DNA of 64,000 nt. Source: Prevotella sp. GTDB lineage: Bacteria > Bacteroidota > Bacteroidia > Bacteroidales > Bacteroidaceae. Location: the NCBI GenBank assembly GCA_024695815.1, contig JAILHK010000005.1:85214-149213 (forward strand), in the 5' to 3' direction. Positions 49,601 through 56,939 of this stretch are shown here, piece by piece (the stretch's first letter is position 1; every line of letters begins with the position of its first letter). The position numbers were made by a program, and so were the translations under genes. The notes below the pieces were generated by a model. That model had not been told where the DNA came from, did not search any database, and was given only the letters and a program-made list of their open reading frames with translations.

Positions 49601-51089
49601 GGCTCTCCACCTCCTTTCTCATGTCTTCTTCCGACAAGTTCAGTATGTGGTTCAGCGTCTTGGTGATGCTGTTGCCGTTCTCTTGTATGCCTTCGGCTAG
49701 TATGGCAGCCGTCTGCTTGTCGGTATTGCCGTCCATTAGCTTCAGTTTTTCCACATAGTTGTCGATATCCTGTGCGGGTTTTATCATCTGATTGGTTACG
49801 TTGTGTAGGAAGGCCACTTTTAGAAATTCAGCTTTGCGTGCCTGGTTGTAGGCCTTGTGCAGCACCTTGTTGCGCTCGTGCAGCGTATTCGTATTTTGTT
49901 CCAGTTCTCCAATCTGTTTGGCTAGTGCCAGTTGCATGCGCTCCACGCCGTTTTGTAGTCGGCCCACCTCGTCGTGGCGTTTGTTCTTAGGCAGTTGGTG
50001 GTCGTAGTGTCCCAGTGCAATTCGCTTAGCTTGGTTGCTGAGTGCGCTGAGTGGCTTCAGCTGGTGGCGCAGTATGATGAGCGCAAAGACGAACATTAGC
50101 ACCAGTCCCATGAATCCCAGCGTCATGGCCATCTTGAACACACTGTTGTACTCGTTGTAGATGTCGTCCACCGAGTATGCTATACCGATGCTCCATCCCG
50201 AGTTGACATTTGTACGGTAGGGGGCTTTGGCGTGCATAAATGGCTTGTAAAAAGCATAATAGCTGTTGCCGTTGAAGTCTATTATGTTGTGCGAAGAGTT
50301 TCCACTCTTCATATCGTCAACCACCTTTTTGAGCGATTCGCCGTGCAGTTTGTCTGCAGTGTGAGGTATCAAGTGACTGCCGTTGGGGTGCACAATGAAG
50401 GAACCGTCTTTGTCGAGCACGGCACAGAAAGAGTGTGTCGATGGCTTGGCTGCAGCCACAATATTAGAAAGGAGTCCCATTGATACGTCCATACGTATCA
50501 CGCCGATGGGCTTCATCTTGGCGTCAGGAATAGGCATGCAGTATGATATGAAAGGCTCTTCGTCCGTTTCGCTATCTTCCTGTGGGTTCATCCAGGTTGC
50601 ACAACGCTCATGGTGTGTTTTTCGCCACCATGCTTGTTCGTAGTAAGGGCGTGTGGTCAGTCGGTTGTCGCGGACGATGGGCGAGTCGGATCCAGGTTGG
50701 TCGCTGGTTTCCAATCTGTGCATATACACCATGAAGTAGGGCGCTTCTTTGTAATATCCTGGCTGCATGGCGATGACGCATCCCGTCACGTAGGGGTTAG
50801 ACTCAATCAGTTGTTGGCAGTATGTGTACATCCTCTCGGGCTGATTCAGATAGCACACCATGTTGAAAAGAATGTTGCCCGCTGTTTCTTCCACGCTAAG
50901 CAGTATGTTGTCTATGTTTTCAGAAGTTCCCTGCAGTGTGTTTTCCGATCGTTTCTCGGCGTCTTCCATGATGGCGTCTTTTGTTTTTACCAACATGATA
51001 GTCAACGACAACACAAGCAGTGTTGCCATCGACAGCACCGCCAGCAGGCTAATCCTTAGCGATAGATCTCTATTTATCTTTCCTAACAC
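49593..51089 (-). CDS. Cache-HAMP sensor with degenerate HisKA helix and no kinase domain (module B, pseudo-partner)
   Basis: A 498-residue membrane protein, paralogue of the module A pseudo-partner: TM1 (about 10-32), Cache domain (about 35-310; VLDKDGSFIVHPNG, YYAFYKPF), TM2 (about 318-338), HAMP and coiled coil, then FLHNVTNQMIKPAQ. The phospho-acceptor position is Asn433, and there is no HATPase domain; the chain ends about 65 residues later. That the same His-to-Asn change and the same truncation point occur in both modules argues for a preserved function rather than decay. It is the first gene after the module B promoter. Confidence 0.88.
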   Translation of the reverse strand: MLGKINRDLSLRISLLAVLSMATLLVLSLTIMLVKTKDAIMEDAEKRSENTLQGTSENIDNILLSVEETAGNILFNMVCYLNQPERMYTYCQQLIESNPYVTGCVIAMQPGYYKEAPYFMVYMHRLETSDQPGSDSPIVRDNRLTTRPYYEQAWWRKTHHERCATWMNPQEDSETDEEPFISYCMPIPDAKMKPIGVIRMDVSMGLLSNIVAAAKPSTHSFCAVLDKDGSFIVHPNGSHLIPHTADKLHGESLKKVVDDMKSGNSSHNIIDFNGNSYYAFYKPFMHAKAPYRTNVNSGWSIGIAYSVDDIYNEYNSVFKMAMTLGFMGLVLMFVFALIILRHQLKPLSALSNQAKRIALGHYDHQLPKNKRHDEVGRLQNGVERMQLALAKQIGELEQNTNTLHERNKVLHKAYNQARKAEFLKVAFLHNVTNQMIKPAQDIDNYVEKLKLMDGNTDKQTAAILAEGIQENGNSITKTLNHILNLSEEDMRKEVESHE

Positions 51090-51212
51090 TATAGATAGTT
51101 TGTTTGCTTTTTAATGATGGTTTCTCAATTCTCCGTGTATCGTTTTTTGTTCTATTTATCAATAAGCGAATTTCGGATTTACTATTCTATTTCTATGTTT
51201 CCATATTTTTTG

Positions 51213-51244
51213 CAAAGATACATTTTTTTTTGAAGACTGACAAT
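51213..51244 (-). promoter_or_regulatory. Promoter of sensor module B
   Basis: On the minus strand ATTG (51241-51244), 20 bp, TATCTTTG (51213-51220). The leader to the ATG at 51089 is about 115 bases, long for this genome. Confidence 0.65.
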
Positions 51245-52095
51245 TATTTTAGTTTTTATTATGAAAAATACACCCCAATAAATTGTGCAAAGTCTTTACA
51301 TATTCGTTTTGCGGCTCTTTTGTGTGTTTATGCTTGTCCTTTGAGGGACTAAGAGTTCTACTTTCGCGCCTTTGTTTAAATCTTTTAACTGGTGGCGTGG
51401 TGTTCCTTTGCGGTCGGTTGATCATTTGTCAGAATCGAAAACTGATGCTGTCAAAGACAGTGATTCTCGGATGAAATGGCCAGCGCTTCAAGTACGAAGT
51501 CTATTAACCAAGGAAAGGAGACAACGAAACAGGAGGACATACAACCTAAGGGCGTCTTTCCCTGGTGTTGATGGTAGTTTAAAAATGCTGATATGGTTAT
51601 TTCTCAATCATTCAGCTTAAATGGGTTTAATTCAAATTGATTTCGTTCCTTAGTATTTTAGGTGGTTTTTAAAAGTACAAATATTTTTATGAATATATAA
51701 TCTATGCAAGTCTTTGCATTTCTTTTCCCTCTTATTGTAAAAAATATAATTATAGCTTTAAATAAGTAGTAAGAAATACGATAGTACAAAATTGCGCTGT
51801 GTACAACCCTAGATTAAGTCGAATGATTTTTACTTAACCCTGTCAAGGTTTGAATACTCTCTCTGGTATTTGATTTATTTACAACAACTCAATTTGTGTT
51901 AAAAATCGATAAAGTAATAGGATTAATTGCAGGAAATGGTCAGTATTTCGATTTTTTCTTAGTAACTTTACACTCTGAAAAATAAAAGACTAAACATATA
52001 TTAATTAATTACAAATATCGATACTTAAAAAGCAGTTATACTGACAATTTCGTTGTGTTATATTTTATTAATCAATCTATATTATTAATTTTACA
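51245..52095. other. Long intergenic region with a GC-richer island
   Basis: No confident gene. Flanks are very AT-rich, but about 51310-51600 is visibly richer in G and C and holds complementary pairs: CTGTC/GACAG around 51448-51460 inside AGAATC/GATTCT (51431-51466), and CCAAGGAAAG (51508-51517) with CTTTCCCTGG. Such islands can be structured RNA, a small gene or a gene remnant. The last 475 bp before the protease gene are AT-rich with several stop-filled frames; TAACTTTA at 51963 is a poor -7 match. Confidence 0.5.
51476..51571 (+). CDS. Possible 31-residue peptide gene
   Basis: An ATG-initiated 31-codon frame in the GC-richer island encodes a Ser/Thr/Lys-rich peptide that ends PKGVFPWC. 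There is no hydrophobic signal, no Shine-Dalgarno site and no recognised promoter. An overlapping frame (51372-51620, 82 codons) is equally open, so coding is doubtful. It is listed because the hydrophobic, Cys-ended tail is distinctive and the divergent neighbour genes encode paired extracellular sensors. Confidence 0.15.
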   Translation: MASASSTKSINQGKETTKQEDIQPKGVFPWC

Positions 52096-54540
52096 ATGTC
52101 CATTAATTATTTCAGCGCCTTACTAGCTGCAGCCCTGTTGGTTTCATCGCCTGCTGTAGCTAAGGACAAGAAAGAGAAGAAAGAAAAGGCAAAGACCGAA
52201 CAGAAGGTCGGTAAAAAGCCGAAGTCAACGTCTTTCAGCCTGTTTAAGAAGAAAAAGAAGGAGATGCCTCAGAGAAAAGATTCGGCCAAGGTGGAGAAAC
52301 CACAGGTTGACCGAAAGGGGCTCTTTCACGTGACGAAAGAGAAGAACGACTGGTTCTTCCAGATTCCCGACAGCCTGATTGGTCGTCAGTTCCTGACTAC
52401 TACGCGTTTCACTGGTACACCTGCATCGAGCGGAATCTTTGGTGGCGAGCAGGTCAACGAGCAGACTGTGTATTTTCAGAAAGGAGTTGACAACCAGTTG
52501 CTCTTGCGTGCAAACCTTATTATTAATGTAGCCGATAGCGTAGATAAAATCAGCCGTGCTATCACCATCAGCAACGAGAACCCCATCATAGGCTCTTTCA
52601 GGATTGAGAGTCATAAAAACGGCATGTATAAGATTAAGGTGACGCAGTTCTTCAATCAGGACAATGCGGCTATGGCGCTTCCGATGTATGTGAAGAAGAA
52701 GTTTGAGTTGCAGGCTATGAGAGGAGATATGAGCTACATCGAGGACATTAAGTCCTTTCCCATGAACACCGAGGTGCGCACCATGAAGACCTTTGCCTCG
52801 ATGGGTAGATCGCTGCCCTCTGCAGCCAGCACGGGTCTGGTGACATTTGGATTGAATATCAGCTTTGTGCTACTACCAGAAAAGCCCATGATGCGTCGCT
52901 ACTTTGACCCCCGTGTGGGCTACTTCACCGATCGCTTCAACAGTTATACTGACGACCAGCAGCGCGTGGAGAGCAAGACGTTCGTCACCCGCTGGCGTCT
53001 GGAACCGCGTCCGGAGGATGTAGAGAAAATGAAGAATGGCGAGTTGGTGGAACCCGCTAAGCCCATTATCTATTATATTGACCCCGCAACGCCAAAGCAG
53101 TGGCGCAAGTACCTGATTATGGGTGTTGAAGACTGGCAGAAGGCTTTCGAGAAAGCTGGTTTTAAGAATGCTATCCAGGCGCGCGAGTGGCCCGAGAACG
53201 ATAGCACTATGAGTATGGAGGATGCACGCTACAGTTGTATTCGCTATCTGGCCAGTCCTATTGCCAATGCCTATGGACCTAATGTTCACGACCCTCGCAC
53301 AGGCGAAATCTTGGAGAGTCATATCTGCTGGTATCACAATGTGATGTCGCTGGTGCACGACTGGTACATGATTCAGGCTAGTTCTATCGACGAGGCTGCA
53401 CAGAAGATGAACTACGACGAGGAACTGATGGGACAGCTTATACGCTTTGTCAGCTCTCACGAGGTGGGTCACACGCTGGGACTGCGCCATAACTTCGGTA
53501 GCTCGAGCACGGTGCCCGTGGAGAACCTGCGTAACAAGGCCTGGGTGGAGGCTCACGGACATACGCCAAGTATCATGGACTATGCACGCTTCAACTATGT
53601 GGCACAGCCCGAGGACGGCATTAGTCGTGAGGGTATTTTTCCCCGCATCGGCGACTACGACATGTGGGCTATCGCCTGGGGCTACAAGCCCATGCTCGAT
53701 GCTAAGGACGAACTGGAAGACCACAAGATGCTGGAGCCAATGGTGCTAGAGTCGCTGAAGAACCGCCGTTTGTGGTGGGGTGATGGCGAAGGCGAGCACA
53801 GAGATCCTCGTTGTCAGACCGAAGATCTGGGCGACGATGCCGTGAAGGCCAGCTATTATGGTATTCTCAACCTGAAACGTCTTGCTAAGAACCTTCCTGA
53901 GTATATTAAGGACGACGAGAAAGATATCTACGGCAACGACTTGTCAACGATGTATAATCAGATTCAGATGCAGTTCTATCGCTATTGTGGCCATGTGGCG
54001 CGCAATATCGGTGGCTATCTTGTAGAACCCAAAACCCAGGGTATGGAGGGTAATAAGTTCGAGCCACAGCCATTGGCCAAGCAGAAGGCTGCCTTGAAGT
54101 TCCTCGATGAGCAGGTGCTTCACGAGCCCATGTGGTTGCGCGATATGTCCTACGCCAAGCGTCTGATCACCGATCCTCAGTATCTGTCAAGCAGTATCGG
54201 TGAGCCCATCATGACGATGATGATGGATCGTTTGTTTGAGTTGAACGAGCTTTATTCTGCTCAGCTGTATCTTTTTGATCTTAGCAAGTTGGTGTTTGCC
54301 GAGCTTAATACTGGTAGAAAAATTTCTTCTTATCGTATGGCGCTGCAAAAGAGCATGCTTTCTAGTCTAATTTCTATTAATAATTCTAATAATAATGTGG
54401 TACGCCCTGCAGTGCTCTACACGCTTCAGCAACTGCAGAAGAAAGCTAAGGTGGCAGCTGCTTCAGCTACCGATACCGAAAGTCGCGCACACTATGCGTA
54501 TATCTACGATCAGATTGGCCGTCAACTTGTCTGGAAATAA
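52096..54540 (+). CDS. Secreted zinc-dependent metalloprotease (DUF5117/DUF4953 type)
   Basis: An 814-residue protein with a signal peptide (cleavage after AVA, residue 22) and a Lys-rich low-complexity linker (about 23-75). A DUF5117-like beta-rich region (about 90-300) follows, then a metzincin-type catalytic part with the zinc motif HEVGHTLGLRHNF (about 455-467) and Met-turn PSIMDYARFNY (about 494). The extended HExxHxxGxxH places it near the gametolysin-like group. It is probably exported to the periplasm or surface; the substrate is unknown. A convergent terminator follows. Confidence 0.9.
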   Translation: MSINYFSALLAAALLVSSPAVAKDKKEKKEKAKTEQKVGKKPKSTSFSLFKKKKKEMPQRKDSAKVEKPQVDRKGLFHVTKEKNDWFFQIPDSLIGRQFLTTTRFTGTPASSGIFGGEQVNEQTVYFQKGVDNQLLLRANLIINVADSVDKISRAITISNENPIIGSFRIESHKNGMYKIKVTQFFNQDNAAMALPMYVKKKFELQAMRGDMSYIEDIKSFPMNTEVRTMKTFASMGRSLPSAASTGLVTFGLNISFVLLPEKPMMRRYFDPRVGYFTDRFNSYTDDQQRVESKTFVTRWRLEPRPEDVEKMKNGELVEPAKPIIYYIDPATPKQWRKYLIMGVEDWQKAFEKAGFKNAIQAREWPENDSTMSMEDARYSCIRYLASPIANAYGPNVHDPRTGEILESHICWYHNVMSLVHDWYMIQASSIDEAAQKMNYDEELMGQLIRFVSSHEVGHTLGLRHNFGSSSTVPVENLRNKAWVEAHGHTPSIMDYARFNYVAQPEDGISREGIFPRIGDYDMWAIAWGYKPMLDAKDELEDHKMLEPMVLESLKNRRLWWGDGEGEHRDPRCQTEDLGDDAVKASYYGILNLKRLAKNLPEYIKDDEKDIYGNDLSTMYNQIQMQFYRYCGHVARNIGGYLVEPKTQGMEGNKFEPQPLAKQKAALKFLDEQVLHEPMWLRDMSYAKRLITDPQYLSSSIGEPIMTMMMDRLFELNELYSAQLYLFDLSKLVFAELNTGRKISSYRMALQKSMLSSLISINNSNNNVVRPAVLYTLQQLQKKAKVAAASATDTESRAHYAYIYDQIGRQLVWK

Positions 54541-54564
54541 TAACGTTCACGGCATTAATACATA

Positions 54565-54613
54565 AATAAAGGTTGGCACTCATACGAAGGTGCCAACCTT
54601 TATTGCTTTTTAT
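54565..54613. terminator. Bidirectional terminator between the protease gene and pheS
   Basis: A perfect 15-bp stem, AATAAAGGTTGGCAC (54565-54579) with GTGCCAACCTTTATT (54590-54604), has a 10-base loop and is followed by GCTTTTTATT. It serves the plus-strand protease gene and can serve the convergent pheS. Confidence 0.9.
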
Positions 54614-54676
54614 TCTGGGCGTTAGACTTTCGTTCTGTTGCGAGAAATCATCACGCTTGATTAATCTGCTAAATGA

Positions 54677-55735
54677 TTACTCTGCTGCCTGGAACTCTTC
54701 GAGGAAACGTGTGTCGTTCTCGGAGAACATGCGCAGGTCGCTGACGCGATACTTCAGGTTGGTGATGCGCTCTACACCCATACCGAAAGCATAGCCAGAG
54801 TACTCCTTCGAGTCGATGCCGCACTGCTCCAACACGTTGGGGTCCACCATGCCGCAACCTAGAATCTCAACCCATCCGGTGTGTTTGCAGAAGCCGCAGC
54901 CCTCGCCACCGCAGATGAAGCATGAGATGTCCATCTCGGCAGAAGGTTCGGTGAAGGGGAAGTATGAGGGACGCAAGCGAATCTTGGTGTCAGCACCAAA
55001 CATCTCGCGAGCAAACGATAGAAGCACCTGCTTGAGGTCGGTAAACGATACATTCTTGTCGATATACAGGCCTTCTACTTGATGGAAAAAGCAGTGGGCG
55101 CGAGCTGTGATGGCCTCGTTGCGATATACGCGTCCAGGACAAATCACGCGGATGGGGACTGTCAGTTTGCCGTCCTCGGTGTGCATCTGCTCCATGATGC
55201 GAGCCTGTACAGACGAGGTGTGCGAACGCAGTAGGATGTTCTTGGTCACATCGTTGGGATGCTGGCTTACAAAGAAGGTGTCTTGCATATCGCGAGCGGG
55301 GTGGTCAGCGGCAAAGTTCATCTTGGTAAACACGTGCAGATCGTCTTCTACCTCGGGGCCGTCGGCCAGTACGAAGCCCATACGACTAAATATATCAATA
55401 ATCTCGTTGGTTACAATTGTCAGCGGATGGCGTGTGCCCAGCGCAATGGGGTAGGGTGTTCTTGTTAAGTCTATCTGCTTATTGCTGGTCTCTTGTGTAG
55501 CGGTAGCCTCTCGCAGTTGGTTGATGCGCTCAGTGATGCGCTGCTTCAACTCGTTGATTTTCATACCCACTTCTTTCTTCTGCTCTGCGGGCACGCTGCG
55601 GAAGTCGTTCATCAACTCTGTGATTTCACCCTTTTTGCTCAGGTACTTCAATCGGAGTTGCTCTACTTCTTCCGCATTTTTTGCCTTCAGTTCATCGATT
55701 TGCTGAAGGAGTTGATTGATTTTATCTACTATCAT
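54677..55735 (-). CDS. pheS: Phenylalanine-tRNA ligase alpha subunit
   Basis: Charges tRNA-Phe as the alpha part of an alpha2-beta2 enzyme. It has 352 residues. An N-terminal coiled coil (about 1-85) binds tRNA. The class II catalytic domain has motif 1 near HPLTIVTNEIIDIFSRMGF (about 103), motif 2 FHQVEGLYIDKN (about 218) and motif 3 GYAFGMGVERI (about 314). The Phe-binding FTEPSAEMD is at about 262. pheT is not in the window. It follows the AAA-CYTH gene by 14 bp and is probably co-transcribed with it. Confidence 0.97.
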   Translation of the reverse strand: MIVDKINQLLQQIDELKAKNAEEVEQLRLKYLSKKGEITELMNDFRSVPAEQKKEVGMKINELKQRITERINQLREATATQETSNKQIDLTRTPYPIALGTRHPLTIVTNEIIDIFSRMGFVLADGPEVEDDLHVFTKMNFAADHPARDMQDTFFVSQHPNDVTKNILLRSHTSSVQARIMEQMHTEDGKLTVPIRVICPGRVYRNEAITARAHCFFHQVEGLYIDKNVSFTDLKQVLLSFAREMFGADTKIRLRPSYFPFTEPSAEMDISCFICGGEGCGFCKHTGWVEILGCGMVDPNVLEQCGIDSKEYSGYAFGMGVERITNLKYRVSDLRMFSENDTRFLEEFQAAE

Positions 55736-55749
55736 GATTGTTTATGTAA

Positions 55750-56865
55750 TTATTTTCTTAATGCCAATTTCTTTGCTAAGTTAAAGTTGTAGTACTCCTT
55801 GTCACCAGTAATGTCTTTGATGGCTTTCAGGAATGGGGGAAACTTCACAGGCTCACCTTGGGCAATGCCTTTCGTCTCGAGGATGATGAGACCTTGCAGT
55901 TGGTCCTGAAAGGTGTCAACCTCGAAAAATTGTCCCTGCCAGATGAAACTGTGGCGATGCTTACGAATGGTCTTTCTGCTGGGATCTGCCAACCCCAACA
56001 ACATCTCGTAGAGGCTGTTGTTAATTTGGCGCTCCACCACCAACTCTTCTGTGGCCGACTGCTGTTTCTTAGTGGTGTGCACATAGACGTATTTCCCGTC
56101 CCAGACACGCTTGCGCAGACGAATTTCTGCGCCTGCTTCACCCTGCAGATAGGTCTGGGTGATGTCGCTTTCTATGCAGTCTTCTGGCAGTTGTCCTGTC
56201 ACCTCCACAATGTATTTGCGCTCTTCCTCGATGGGTTGGGGCAAACCAAGCACACTGCTGATTTCTTTTAGCACGCGGCGCATCTTAGCCTCAAAATCAT
56301 CGTGGTTGTTTATCACGCGCAGATGTGGATGTCCGTTCCAGGCACGAATTACTTTCTTGTCTAACGAGCGTGCTATTCGCAGTCCTTCCTCCGTCATCGG
56401 CTCGTTACGCTGGGCATTGTTGGCTGTGGTGTAGTATTGTTCGGCACCGTCGGCAGCCGACACCAGGTGAAGGATAGCGTCATAGCGATTGCGTAGTTCA
56501 GGTGAGGTGGTACCTACGGCACGTGTAATGTCGGCCCAAGTCTCTGGATTCATATAGGCCGAGATGTCCATTGTACCGCGGTCGCAGACAATGAGACATG
56601 GCTGCTCAGTGCATTCCTGCGCCATACGCATGAACTTGTCCTCAAGTGCCAGTTGTATCTCGAGCGTTGCTTTCTCTCCTTCGTAGAAGAAGCCCTTGTT
56701 CTTCGTCAAGTAGTTCATGCCAGCTTGTGTGAAGAGCGTAGGTACTTCAGGAATTGTAAATACTTTATATCCAAGATTAGAGAAATGCTCAATGATGCGT
56801 ACCAATGCCGTGGTCTTGCCTGCACATGGTCCGCCCGTGAGGACTATTTTCTTAATATCGTTCAT
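55750..56865 (-). CDS. P-loop kinase-like (AAA_28) and CYTH domain fusion protein
   Basis: A 371-residue protein. The N-terminal half is a P-loop NTPase of AAA_28/NadR-kinase type: GGPCAGKTTAL (11-21), the acidic VCDRGTMDISAYM (about 94-106) and a lid with RxxR-type basic residues. The C-terminal half (about 210-371) is a CYTH triphosphate-tunnel domain with EERKYIVEV, EIRLRKR, TTKK and LETKG acidic/basic strands. The combination suggests phosphorylation of a small molecule coupled to hydrolysis or binding of a triphosphate; the substrate is not known. It heads an operon with pheS. Confidence 0.87.
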   Translation of the reverse strand: MNDIKKIVLTGGPCAGKTTALVRIIEHFSNLGYKVFTIPEVPTLFTQAGMNYLTKNKGFFYEGEKATLEIQLALEDKFMRMAQECTEQPCLIVCDRGTMDISAYMNPETWADITRAVGTTSPELRNRYDAILHLVSAADGAEQYYTTANNAQRNEPMTEEGLRIARSLDKKVIRAWNGHPHLRVINNHDDFEAKMRRVLKEISSVLGLPQPIEEERKYIVEVTGQLPEDCIESDITQTYLQGEAGAEIRLRKRVWDGKYVYVHTTKKQQSATEELVVERQINNSLYEMLLGLADPSRKTIRKHRHSFIWQGQFFEVDTFQDQLQGLIILETKGIAQGEPVKFPPFLKAIKDITGDKEYYNFNLAKKLALRK

Positions 56866-56887
56866 TGTCTTTTTCCTTATTCGTGTG

Positions 56888-56918
56888 CAAAATTACTAAT
56901 AATTAGGCAAAAAGCAAA
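56888..56918 (-). promoter_or_regulatory. Promoter of the AAA-CYTH / pheS operon
   Basis: On the minus strand TTTG (56915-56918), 19 bp, TAATTTTG (56888-56895), 22 bp before the start codon at 56865. It lies in the 74-bp gap after recQ. Confidence 0.75.
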
Positions 56919-56939
56919 ATATTATACTGATTTTCTCGA

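Noticed and set aside
51104..51620. Overlapping frames of 60-85 codons in the long gap
   Set aside because: No start signals, mutually overlapping, compositionally odd; treated as non-coding except for a low-confidence 31-codon candidate.
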